In this document: one piece after another, positions 16,975-26,014 of the stretch
Layout of the letters: every line of letters begins with the position of its first letter
Position numbering within the stretch: the first letter of the stretch is position 1
IMG/VR virus record: IMGVR_UViG_3300022200_000003
Coordinates: 1-47,843 of that record
Strand: one strand, 5' to 3'
Source of the DNA: a virus
Length of the DNA stretch: 47,843 nucleotides
Program-made: the position numbers and the translations under genes
The notes under the pieces: model-generated
What the model was told of the DNA's origin: nothing
Database searches by the model: none
The model's input: the letters and a program-made list of their open reading frames with translations, nothing else

Positions 16975-19900
16975 CTACTCTTGGCGCTTTACTTTTGCCA
17001 GCTTTCTTCTTCGAACTCCCGCTTCTCTTCGCTTTTCTCTGGCAGGCTTGTTTCTGTTTGAAAGATCAATGGCCGCACCAAGAGCTTCAAAGCCTACAAA
17101 TCCTGTGAGGAGTGTTGCGGTAGAGATAAGTGCTGTGACTTCAGTGTCACTTAAAGGAACGCCTTGACGCTTATGGTTAGCGCCTGCAATGGCAGAAGGA
17201 ACCTTGCTCAAGACTCCAAAAGCAGCTGAAGGATTGGCACTTCCAAAGATCATTGCCGAAGAAACTAGTCCCCCCATGATAGGCATTGGACCTTCAATAG
17301 GTGCCATTATGGCCCTAAGTGCAAGGGTTCTTTGTGAGCGCTTTCTCTGCTTCTCTTCGTCTGCCTCGTCATCCCCTTCCGCGCGTACTGCCTCCGATAT
17401 GATAGAGTCGAAGATCATTGGAATGTAGAGGGCTATGACTCCTAAGAGGGCAATCACTGCAGCTTTCTGGGCAGCTGGTGTGTCTCTCTGCATCTCGACT
17501 GAGAAGAGGTTTCTGATTGCAAGTTTATATGAGAGTGCCATAGTGAACACTTTGTATATGTCCTCCCCGCGCTGGAAGTTTGACATTCCAGAAACTCCCG
17601 TAGCTACCTGAGTCTTATCCACTAGGAGATCTGCCTGAAGAGCTGCTTGCTTCTCACTGAGATTTGAATCTAGGGCCTGGTTGTATGCGGCCATCCACAC
17701 GTTAACATCTGTATAGTTCTGGAACATTTGCATGGCCCATGAGGATATGTCGCGTGAGACTATTTCTGATCCATTGATCCAATCAAAACGAGTATCAAGG
17801 AATGAAGTGGACCTTCCAAGCTGCTGCATAGATCCGTTAAGTCTGTTCTTCATTAGAGCTGATTTACTTGTAATGAACTCCCGAGTCTGCACTGGGGAGA
17901 AACTTTGCTGAGCAGAGGCCAGGAGCATTCGCCCAGGATTCACTTCTTTCATTGCAGGGAAATGCCCCAAGAGCTGCTTGAATGCCACCATTGAGTTGAA
18001 TGAATAGATCGCAATGTTCGCATTCTGCCTGAACTTGCGGGCTATGCTGTGCTGGTCAAGGCTTCCAGGTTTAGTGAAGATCTGCCCACTGGTGTCTTCA
18101 AACCATGGAAGGATGACGTTCTTTAATGCCCCTGGTCTTTTAGCTTCAAGAGCTGCATGGACTTCCTGACTAGAAAGAACTTTGCCTAGGTCCATCATTG
18201 GGTTTCTAAGGTAGATAATATTCATTACTGCAGAGAGGTATTGGGGCACTTTTGACATATCTAACTCAGAGTCATAGTACGTTTGCGTCCGCTCGTTCGT
18301 CATACCTGTGTTCTGCTTAGGGTACATCTCTTCGACTCTGTAGTTTGAATTGGCATCTGGGTCTACCAGAGACTCAAATTTTGCAATGGTGTCCAGGACT
18401 CGTGACTTACTTGATGGGAAGTACCCGCCCTTAAGAACGCCCAAAGAAGTGGTGAGGGGTCTTGCCTCAATGTTCCCAATCTCAAAGCTGCTAGACTTTC
18501 TATGCTCACGCTTAAGCTCTGGGTGAAGTTTAGCAAACTCATCCCATATGGTTTGGTACATCTCGAAGCGCTCAGCTGTGAGTACGCCTTCGGAGATAAG
18601 GCGCTCAATAAATTCCATCGTCTTAGTCATGTCTAGCTGAAGATCTTTAGGAGACATAAAACTCAAGGGGCCACTGCCATTGAAGCCACCAAGTAGAATT
18701 TTCTTAGCACCAGACTCCGAACCTAAGTTCATCATAAAGGCGTCAAGTTGGTTCATGCTCTGGAACGTCACCTTTAGCTCAGGTGAGTGGATGGGCTTCA
18801 TGTTCTTATCAAGACTCACAAATGGGAGCCTTCTCAGGATGGGTGCATATAGAGCCTCCATAGCTGAGTTGTTCTTAACTGCTTTACGGACTGCTTTAAC
18901 GATAACTCTGTCCACTTCATTTTTATGGAGAGTGAGTTTGGCTTCCTGGTCCCGAACACCTGTGAGCATTTTGCCCATGGCAGACTTCACAAAGTCGCCT
19001 GTGTTTTTATAGAAGCCTTCCATGAGAGTGCTCATGTTCACAAGGCTTGCATTCTTCTTACTCTGATATGAGGTCTTAGTGAAGTCTACAACATTGCCCA
19101 CTCTATCAAAGTCTTCAACTACCTGGCCCTTGATTGTGTCAAGCTGTTCGATCTTGTTATCTACTTCAATTTTCTTGGAGATCCTGGCCTCTTTCATTAT
19201 GGCCTTAACTAATTCTCCTAGGGCCGTGTAGCCTCCTACTGTCAGGTTCTCCCCGGCTTTCCCGCCTGCTTGCTGCTGGAAGTCTGTTACGGCATCATTG
19301 ATTCTAGTGATCGAATCCCCTGTCACTCCGCTAATGTCATTGAACATCTCTGCAGTGAGAGGAGGGACGTCACCTTTCATCTTAATGATCTGAACTATCT
19401 GGCGCCCGTATCTCATCATGTCGAAGTCATAAACCTTTAAATGGTCCTTCGATCTTGAATATTTCTTAAGGTTGTTGATGCGGACTTTAGTTTCTGCCAC
19501 ATCATTCTGAGCATCTCTTGCCGCTTTATATGCATAGTAATGGATTGCTTCTTTGAACTTGGAATCAAAGCTGCCCATGAAGTCACCTGTGCGGAAGAGT
19601 CTTGCTGCCTGTCTTCCGTGGCGCTGTGAATCCATAAGGAATTTATTGGCGCTAAATCTATATGCAAGGGAATCCCTAACAAGTTCTTGCCCTCTTGCTG
19701 TGATGTTTTCTTTGCTCCCTTTAGCTATGTATTCTGCAGGATTGATTGCTTTTTCCGCAAGTCCTTTAAGGGTTGGGAGAAATTTTGTGGCCAGGATCTT
19801 AAGCTCATCTTGCATAAGCTTCTCAGCTCCGCGTGAGTTAACTGCATCCACTGCAATCTGGTGAACCTCCTCGTCTGATTTCATTACTGGGATTTCAGTC

Positions 19901-22900
19901 TTGAGAAGCTCATCAAAAGTTTGGTTGATGAAGTCTTGACGCATACCCATTTCCACAAGCTGCTCAAACATCTCTGCAGGATCTGAGATCCTTTTCATTT
20001 GCATGTAGAGGGAAACGTCCATCCCGCCTTTCTTCTTGCCTGTCATAACCGCACGAGGGAGTGTTTTTCTAAGAGCTTCCATGCGCTCCTCAGAGCCCCC
20101 AAGGATTGTTTGAAGAACACTTTCATAGCTCAGGCGTGGGTCCGGCGTGTCGCCTTCAGGGTCGTTTTTATGCTCTCCATACGCAGACTCAAAATCTCTA
20201 AGCGTTTGCATGGAAGGCATTGCATCCACTTCTTCAACTGCCATATCAATAATTCTGTCTTGTTCCTGGAGGATTAGTTTCTCTCGGTCCTTGATGGATT
20301 GAGCAAATGATTTGTGGTAGGCGGATCCAATCGCAAGGGATCTGGCATCTGCAATTCTCTCTCCATATTTCACGCCTTCTGGACCTAGCATTTCAGGGTC
20401 AAACATTGGGACTGGGAACATTGGGATGACTTCTTCCTCAATGCGGTTACTTACTCCAAGGATTGCTGAGAACATTCTCTCAACTTCTGGAGTCATTTTA
20501 AGTGGCGGGTACTGAGGGTATGTCATTTGTCTTATAGCATCTGCGACTTCATTGATCCATTTGCGGAACACTTCCATGAGCGCTCTGATGCGGTTGTCAT
20601 CGAACTTTCCATCAAGGAAATATCGTTCAGTCGTTTGTGCAAAAGATTCATGGACCTGGGCATATCTGTCCCCTCTGAGCGTGAGGAGTTCGTCAATTGT
20701 CTTCATTCCAAAAGAGCGCCCAAGAAGATCCGCTGCAGTTTCCATGGCAGTCTTGTATTCTTTCTGATCTGGAGTGAGCTTGTCTTCTGGAATCACACTT
20801 ACTATCTTCCAGTCTTCGGCCATCTCGTGGAGCCATGAATGCCCAAACTCATGGACTATGGTTTTTGGAGTTGATGTTGGGGCAAAGACAATAGTGTAAA
20901 CTCCGCCTGGCATTTGGTTGGGCTTGAATATCCCATGAGCTCTATTGCTTTCTTTCTTAGTTGTCTTACCGATCTGCAGTCTTGAAGCGACTTGCTCCAT
21001 AGTTTGCCCTGTGACCTTAGCACGCATGCGCATATGTCGAAGCTGCGCATCAGCAAAGACTTCCACCATTTCTGGGGCAAAGCTTTTGTCATTCGCTTGC
21101 TTAAGCCTTGATACTAGGGACTTAAATACTTTACGCTCTTCTGCGTCACGATATTTTGAGGTGAGTTCTACAGGCCTGGAGATGATGTTGTCTCCAGCTT
21201 CAGTAGGCTCTATGATCTCGATGCTGTCATCTGGAGTGGAGTCCACATCTGTCTCACTGTCATTTGTCCTATCAAAGAGGTCATATGGATTTTTCTCTAA
21301 GGCCTCTACTGTTTCCTGGGCTTCGACTGCATTAAACTCATTTCCATTGAAGCGGGCAATTGTTTCAAGCATTGGGTCGCTCTCAGTCGCTATGATCCAA
21401 TCTGCCATTGGCACCTGGAATGAAGTGTCTGAGACTCGGTTGCTCATGTAGTCTTTGAGGGCCTGTGGCGTGAAGGAGTTCATTGCCTCTAGTGAGTCAA
21501 CGCCTTTCTTCATATGGTAGGCTTCCCACTCGGAAGGTGAGATGGAAACGTGGCTATTGGATGCTCTGTCCTGTGCCTGAATTTCTTTATTAATTCCTGG
21601 CTTCAAGTCAACATCCATAGGAGCGTGAACACTCTCAACTTCTGCACCTGGTGCCATTGATTCATTGATAAGATCTTTAATCTGGTCAGGCGAAGTTTGC
21701 CCAGTGCTGTCACTCATTACTGAGGCACGTAGGTTTGAGACTGCTGCCGCTGCCTGAGTCGCTGCATTTGCAGTCTTAATCTTTGCACCAGTCGCAAGAG
21801 CTGCAAGCTTCTCCGACTTATAAATTGTTCTCGCGCCATATCCTACTGAGCTGAATGCTGCTCCAGGGAGAATAGATGCCACCATTTCAAGTTTGGCTTC
21901 CTTTATGTTCTCTGCCTTCTTCTCTGGGGTCAGTCTGCCACCATATAGGTCGGCGGCATTTGAAGCTGCAAGTTGAGACCCACCTTCTCCAGCTGCATTG
22001 AGCGTGCCTTCTGCAATCGCTCCAGTTGAGAATACGGCCATCTTGCCCATTACTGTCTTGGCCACTGCTTTCTTCACTGTGTATTTGAGGAGTAAACCTC
22101 CAGTTAATCCAATGACTGCATCAGAGGCACCCATGATCCCGCCATATAAAGAAGCTTCTTTTCTCATAAGAGATAGCTTCTGTGGGTCTTGCCCAGCTTT
22201 CACATAGTCAATTTTTCCTGTCTTCGGATCTGCATAATCACTTAAAAGGTCCTGCATTTTTTCACCAAACGAGAGAAGTCCTCCCGCTGCGAAGGCACCT
22301 AAAGTTCCTGTGATTCCCGCAGTCACCCCTATAGGACCAGTGAAAGGGACAGAGGCAAAGCCTGCAATCCCTACTACTGAAGAGGCCATAGGAAGCAAGG
22401 AAGATCCAATGCCTTCCATGGCAAACGTGCCTGTGGCGCCTGGATTTTTTGCCATCTCTGCCAGGATGTTTAAAACTCCATCAGCTTTAGTAATAGCTTC
22501 AAGTCCTGCGCTTTCTGAGTATGTCTGAGTCTGGGTATCAAGGTGGTTCAGTTGAACTATGCCTTCTTCCCACGTCATAGTCCCAAGCGCCATTTGACCT
22601 TGAACCCATGCTTTAGTTATGAATATTTTTTGGTTTGTGTAGACTTTCTCCGCATCACTCATCTTGTCTGGATTGAATGCCTGCGCAGCGTTGTCAATCT
22701 TTCTGGTATAGTCACCTGTGTTCTTCATGAGCTCATAGTTCTCAGGAGACTTAGCTGCCCACCTGGCCACTGGCTGGTTGTACTTAGCGACTAAATTCCT
22801 CTTCGACTCTACTACTGCATCATTGAAGCCCATGTTGCTGAGCTTAGCTTCTGAAGCTTCCTGTGACATGCCAGTAAGGATGGAGAGTTTCTTTGCTTCC

Positions 22901-23565
22901 TGGGCCATCTTCACGCGTTCTGGGGTGGCCGTAGCTGCCATGATTGCCATCTGAGCGCTGAGACCTTTAGGTGTTATCTCTTCAGCTTCCCCTTCTTTGG
23001 CCTGGGCAATTGCTGACGAGAAGTCATCTTCTTCAGTAGGTCCTTCTTTGGCCTGGTTGATTGCTGACATCATGTCGTCGTCTACAGGGATCTCTTCTGC
23101 CATCAAAGGTGCAGAAGCTGGGCCCATTGACCCCCACATGTTTGATCTGTCCTGAGAACGAGTAACTAGTCCGCCCATCTTGACAGACTCACCATTGGTG
23201 TTGTCACCCTTATTGTATTCTAGGAGCTTCGCTTGGATCTCTGAATCTGTAGCGCCGCTCTTAATGTAATTGTAAATTTTCTGGCGAGACTCACTCTTCA
23301 TATTGTAGTCGATGTCTAAAAGAACATCCTGCTGAGCTTGAGTAAATTCTCTTCCAAAATCCATAGAAGAAAGGGAGGCTTCTGAGTTTGCAACATATGC
23401 ACGCATGTCTTTATCAGCTTGGTCCCTCGTCACAACTCTTTCTGGGTTGTCAGTCTTTACCCCATAGCCCGCTGACATCTGAGTGCCATCTGGATATGCG
23501 TTTTCTCTGAAGCCTTCTTTACCTTTGATTCTATCGTAAAAACCGTTTGATGCTTTAATTGCCAC
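16975..23565 (-). CDS. Giant internal virion/ejection protein with lysozyme and zinc-protease motifs
   Basis: GTG 23565 follows TTTGAGGGGATTTT. At 2,196 aa this is the largest protein. Residues 1-145 form a T4-type (GH24-like) lysozyme domain: IKGKEGF with candidate catalytic E17, AGYGVKT, FTQAQQDVLLD and GLVTRSQDR. Hydrophobic Gly/Ala-rich segments lie near residues 385-530. An HEFGH zinc-protease motif is at H905-H909, followed by a long helical region and a predicted membrane segment near residue 2034 (ALLGVIALYIPMIFD). It fills the T7 gp16 role: local wall digestion and a DNA-ejection conduit. Both enzymatic motifs look intact; activity is inferred. Confidence 0.88.
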   Translation of the reverse strand: MAIKASNGFYDRIKGKEGFRENAYPDGTQMSAGYGVKTDNPERVVTRDQADKDMRAYVANSEASLSSMDFGREFTQAQQDVLLDIDYNMKSESRQKIYNYIKSGATDSEIQAKLLEYNKGDNTNGESVKMGGLVTRSQDRSNMWGSMGPASAPLMAEEIPVDDDMMSAINQAKEGPTEEDDFSSAIAQAKEGEAEEITPKGLSAQMAIMAATATPERVKMAQEAKKLSILTGMSQEASEAKLSNMGFNDAVVESKRNLVAKYNQPVARWAAKSPENYELMKNTGDYTRKIDNAAQAFNPDKMSDAEKVYTNQKIFITKAWVQGQMALGTMTWEEGIVQLNHLDTQTQTYSESAGLEAITKADGVLNILAEMAKNPGATGTFAMEGIGSSLLPMASSVVGIAGFASVPFTGPIGVTAGITGTLGAFAAGGLLSFGEKMQDLLSDYADPKTGKIDYVKAGQDPQKLSLMRKEASLYGGIMGASDAVIGLTGGLLLKYTVKKAVAKTVMGKMAVFSTGAIAEGTLNAAGEGGSQLAASNAADLYGGRLTPEKKAENIKEAKLEMVASILPGAAFSSVGYGARTIYKSEKLAALATGAKIKTANAATQAAAAVSNLRASVMSDSTGQTSPDQIKDLINESMAPGAEVESVHAPMDVDLKPGINKEIQAQDRASNSHVSISPSEWEAYHMKKGVDSLEAMNSFTPQALKDYMSNRVSDTSFQVPMADWIIATESDPMLETIARFNGNEFNAVEAQETVEALEKNPYDLFDRTNDSETDVDSTPDDSIEIIEPTEAGDNIISRPVELTSKYRDAEERKVFKSLVSRLKQANDKSFAPEMVEVFADAQLRHMRMRAKVTGQTMEQVASRLQIGKTTKKESNRAHGIFKPNQMPGGVYTIVFAPTSTPKTIVHEFGHSWLHEMAEDWKIVSVIPEDKLTPDQKEYKTAMETAADLLGRSFGMKTIDELLTLRGDRYAQVHESFAQTTERYFLDGKFDDNRIRALMEVFRKWINEVADAIRQMTYPQYPPLKMTPEVERMFSAILGVSNRIEEEVIPMFPVPMFDPEMLGPEGVKYGERIADARSLAIGSAYHKSFAQSIKDREKLILQEQDRIIDMAVEEVDAMPSMQTLRDFESAYGEHKNDPEGDTPDPRLSYESVLQTILGGSEERMEALRKTLPRAVMTGKKKGGMDVSLYMQMKRISDPAEMFEQLVEMGMRQDFINQTFDELLKTEIPVMKSDEEVHQIAVDAVNSRGAEKLMQDELKILATKFLPTLKGLAEKAINPAEYIAKGSKENITARGQELVRDSLAYRFSANKFLMDSQRHGRQAARLFRTGDFMGSFDSKFKEAIHYYAYKAARDAQNDVAETKVRINNLKKYSRSKDHLKVYDFDMMRYGRQIVQIIKMKGDVPPLTAEMFNDISGVTGDSITRINDAVTDFQQQAGGKAGENLTVGGYTALGELVKAIMKEARISKKIEVDNKIEQLDTIKGQVVEDFDRVGNVVDFTKTSYQSKKNASLVNMSTLMEGFYKNTGDFVKSAMGKMLTGVRDQEAKLTLHKNEVDRVIVKAVRKAVKNNSAMEALYAPILRRLPFVSLDKNMKPIHSPELKVTFQSMNQLDAFMMNLGSESGAKKILLGGFNGSGPLSFMSPKDLQLDMTKTMEFIERLISEGVLTAERFEMYQTIWDEFAKLHPELKREHRKSSSFEIGNIEARPLTTSLGVLKGGYFPSSKSRVLDTIAKFESLVDPDANSNYRVEEMYPKQNTGMTNERTQTYYDSELDMSKVPQYLSAVMNIIYLRNPMMDLGKVLSSQEVHAALEAKRPGALKNVILPWFEDTSGQIFTKPGSLDQHSIARKFRQNANIAIYSFNSMVAFKQLLGHFPAMKEVNPGRMLLASAQQSFSPVQTREFITSKSALMKNRLNGSMQQLGRSTSFLDTRFDWINGSEIVSRDISSWAMQMFQNYTDVNVWMAAYNQALDSNLSEKQAALQADLLVDKTQVATGVSGMSNFQRGEDIYKVFTMALSYKLAIRNLFSVEMQRDTPAAQKAAVIALLGVIALYIPMIFDSIISEAVRAEGDDEADEEKQRKRSQRTLALRAIMAPIEGPMPIMGGLVSSAMIFGSANPSAAFGVLSKVPSAIAGANHKRQGVPLSDTEVTALISTATLLTGFVGFEALGAAIDLSNRNKPAREKRREAGVRRRKLAKVKRQE

Positions 23566-23580
23566 AAAATCCCCTCAAAT

Positions 23581-25266
23581 TTATTTCTTCACATATGGAA
23601 GGTGTACCTGTTTGTTATTTGCTTTCATGATGCTAATTGCTTTGTTGATTTGCATCTCCGACATTGTGGGGTCTCTCTTCTTGAGTTCTGCAATCCATGA
23701 TGGATCTACTCTGTCCTCTTCAGCCATCTTTGAGAAGCCTTCATTGAACACTTCCCTTTCAGGATTTCCAAAAAGTCCAAAAGTCTTACCATAGAAAAAG
23801 CTTTCCTCTTCTTTAGAAGTTCCATGATCCTCAAGCTCTGTGTAGAGCATGTTCCGCACGTCACGTCTTGTCGCCTTCGGGTTCTCTCTGAGGAGCTGCT
23901 CATACCGTATGTTTGCTATGAGGTTTGCTTGCCCTCTTTCTTCTGGGTCCATGATGCCTTTGGCTTCATAGAAGTTTTTAAGCATGCGGTCTTTCTCTGC
24001 ATCCATTCCAAGCTGGGTGGTGTTCTGTTCCTTAGTGTCCATAGAGATATACCGTTCTCTCTTGGCACGAAACATCTCCATGTCCTGGAATGACAAGTCA
24101 CCCACAAAGGCTCCTAGGTCAGTGACCTTAGCATACTCTGGGTCTTGGGCAAAACGCTCAAGAAGTAAATCTCTGACCGCTGGGTTTGTGACTGCTGGGG
24201 CCTTGCCCCCATGCTTATTTATTGCTTCTGCAATTTTCGCTCTGTCTGCTACCGGAATTTTAATAAGCTCCGACTGATAGTCCTTCCCACTGTTCACTGC
24301 TGCATAGACTGAAGAAGCTTGCTTCTCAAGGTCCATAGTCTTTTGCTTCTTCTTCATCTCAAAGTTCGTTTTGGCAAAGCCAATAGATTCTCGGGCCATC
24401 TTGCTTGTGGGCGCATGGGCCTGAATGAATTGGTTCTGGAGGTCTGGGCTATCTGGATGTTTATCCATTGCCATGTTGGAAAGGGAAATAGCTTCACGAG
24501 AATTTTTTTCTTCCCTGGCCGTATTGAGAAAGCCAATTGCCTTAATTCTGTCTTCAGGTGTGAGCTCAGGATCGAAGCGGTTGAGGATTTCCTCAGCTCG
24601 GTTGATCCCTCCAGGAAGCTTGGCTTGCTGTTCTATGGATCTTCTGAATAGTTCGGAGGTCCCTTTCTGTAGGTTTGCCTTCACTTGCTCTTGAGGAAGC
24701 CCCATTCTTTTGCCGTGGTCTATAATTGCATTCTGTACATTCTTAGCGCCTTCTCCTCCAAGGTAATCTAAATCACCTGAAGCTTGGATAGAGTCATTAA
24801 GTGTATTCGCTACGCGAGTTTTAAAGATTCCGTCCTCAGCTGCGCGGACTTGTCCTGCAGTGTATGGGGTGGCAAAACGATTGTACTTAGTGAGCTTCTC
24901 TTCCAGGGCCTGCTTAATGAAAGGGCGAAATTCTTCTTTAGTTCCAAGAACTCTTTTATCAAATTTCTGCTGGAGCCATTTTGTCCGCTCCGACTTCACA
25001 TCAACTGCATTGATTCCACGGGCATCTGAGAGGTCTGCCTGCGCCTGGATGACATCATTTTCAGCATCGTTTTCAGCTTGTGCCTTAAGGAGGTCAAGAG
25101 TTTTTTTCTTTCTCTCGTTCTCCTGGGCTTCTTGAGCTGAGATAGTTTTTTGGAGTGTGCCAATAAAACCTGTATCTAATTGTGCTGCTTTTGGGGTTTG
25201 AAAACGTGTTGCTTGCTCCGCTTTAAGCGAAGTGATTTGCATTTCTTGGGGAGATCTTTGCGGCAT
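23581..25266 (-). CDS. Internal virion protein, helical (T7 gp15 position)
   Basis: The 561-aa protein is nearly all helical and charged, with Gln- and Glu-rich segments (TISAQEAQENERKKKTLDLL, QAQADLSDARGINAVDV). No enzymatic motif is visible. It lies between a T7 gp14-like small core protein and the giant lysozyme protein, the same order as T7 gp14-gp15-gp16. It is therefore probably the middle ejection protein that forms the periplasmic tube. Its ATG overlaps the upstream stop (TAATG), with AGGAGC in front. Confidence 0.75.
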   Translation of the reverse strand: MPQRSPQEMQITSLKAEQATRFQTPKAAQLDTGFIGTLQKTISAQEAQENERKKKTLDLLKAQAENDAENDVIQAQADLSDARGINAVDVKSERTKWLQQKFDKRVLGTKEEFRPFIKQALEEKLTKYNRFATPYTAGQVRAAEDGIFKTRVANTLNDSIQASGDLDYLGGEGAKNVQNAIIDHGKRMGLPQEQVKANLQKGTSELFRRSIEQQAKLPGGINRAEEILNRFDPELTPEDRIKAIGFLNTAREEKNSREAISLSNMAMDKHPDSPDLQNQFIQAHAPTSKMARESIGFAKTNFEMKKKQKTMDLEKQASSVYAAVNSGKDYQSELIKIPVADRAKIAEAINKHGGKAPAVTNPAVRDLLLERFAQDPEYAKVTDLGAFVGDLSFQDMEMFRAKRERYISMDTKEQNTTQLGMDAEKDRMLKNFYEAKGIMDPEERGQANLIANIRYEQLLRENPKATRRDVRNMLYTELEDHGTSKEEESFFYGKTFGLFGNPEREVFNEGFSKMAEEDRVDPSWIAELKKRDPTMSEMQINKAISIMKANNKQVHLPYVKK

Positions 25267-26012
25267 TATGTGCTCCTGTGGCCATATACACTCGCTCCAA
25301 ATTGAAGGGCAGATCCAAGAACTGCATAATTCTTATTAATCTCTGCCGCTCTAACTTGATAGCCGTAATTAACTTCTTCAAGTTCATATCCAAGGGCTTC
25401 GCGCATAGAGTTTATTTCCTCTTGTGCTGCGTTGTAATATCCGATGGCTTCATATGAGCCTTGGATCTTCTGGGTTTGGGCGCCATTAACGTCCTGCCCT
25501 TGCGCCGCTGCGTTCAGTAAAGCGCTTTGTCCTGCTTGGTATCCTTCTGATTGTGCATCTAGTGCCGCCTGTCGTCCACGATATAGTGCATCTGCTTGCT
25601 GATTTCTTGCTTGTAAGATGTTCAGCTGCGCCGTTGCTGCCACTTGGGTGTATGCGTTGTTCGCATTGTAAACATCTACCATGAATTGTGCGCCTGACAA
25701 TGCTGTCTTTGCTGCCTTATAGTCTGTGTCTTGCTTCTTAGTTTCTGCTGTAAGCCCTTCAATCCCTTTAAGAGGTGCATCAAAGTCCTGCCCCATAGAC
25801 ATCGTTTGGTCTACTTCGACTGGTGCATACTCTTTCTTGACTGGAGTTTCAATTACTACCTTGTCTTGTTCAGCCTGGATCTTCTTGACAGTCGCAGTGC
25901 GCTTCTTCACTCCTTCAGCTTCCACATTAATTGCAGGAAGGGAGAGTCTGCTGCCCCCCTGTGCCATTCTTCCGCCAAGTGAATAAACGCCCGATGAGTT
26001 ACTGATTGCCAT
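25266..26012 (-). CDS. Internal virion protein, T7 gp14-like position
   Basis: The 248-aa protein is polar at the N-terminus and has long Ala/Gln-rich helices (AATAQLNILQARNQQADALY, AAQEEINSMREALGY). It ends with a weakly hydrophobic segment (YAVLGSALQFGASVYG). T7 gp14 is a small Ala/Gln-rich helical protein that inserts in the outer membrane during ejection, and the gene order here matches. Sequence identity alone would not decide it. Confidence 0.7.
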   Translation of the reverse strand: MAISNSSGVYSLGGRMAQGGSRLSLPAINVEAEGVKKRTATVKKIQAEQDKVVIETPVKKEYAPVEVDQTMSMGQDFDAPLKGIEGLTAETKKQDTDYKAAKTALSGAQFMVDVYNANNAYTQVAATAQLNILQARNQQADALYRGRQAALDAQSEGYQAGQSALLNAAAQGQDVNGAQTQKIQGSYEAIGYYNAAQEEINSMREALGYELEEVNYGYQVRAAEINKNYAVLGSALQFGASVYGHRST

Positions 26013-26014
26013 GG

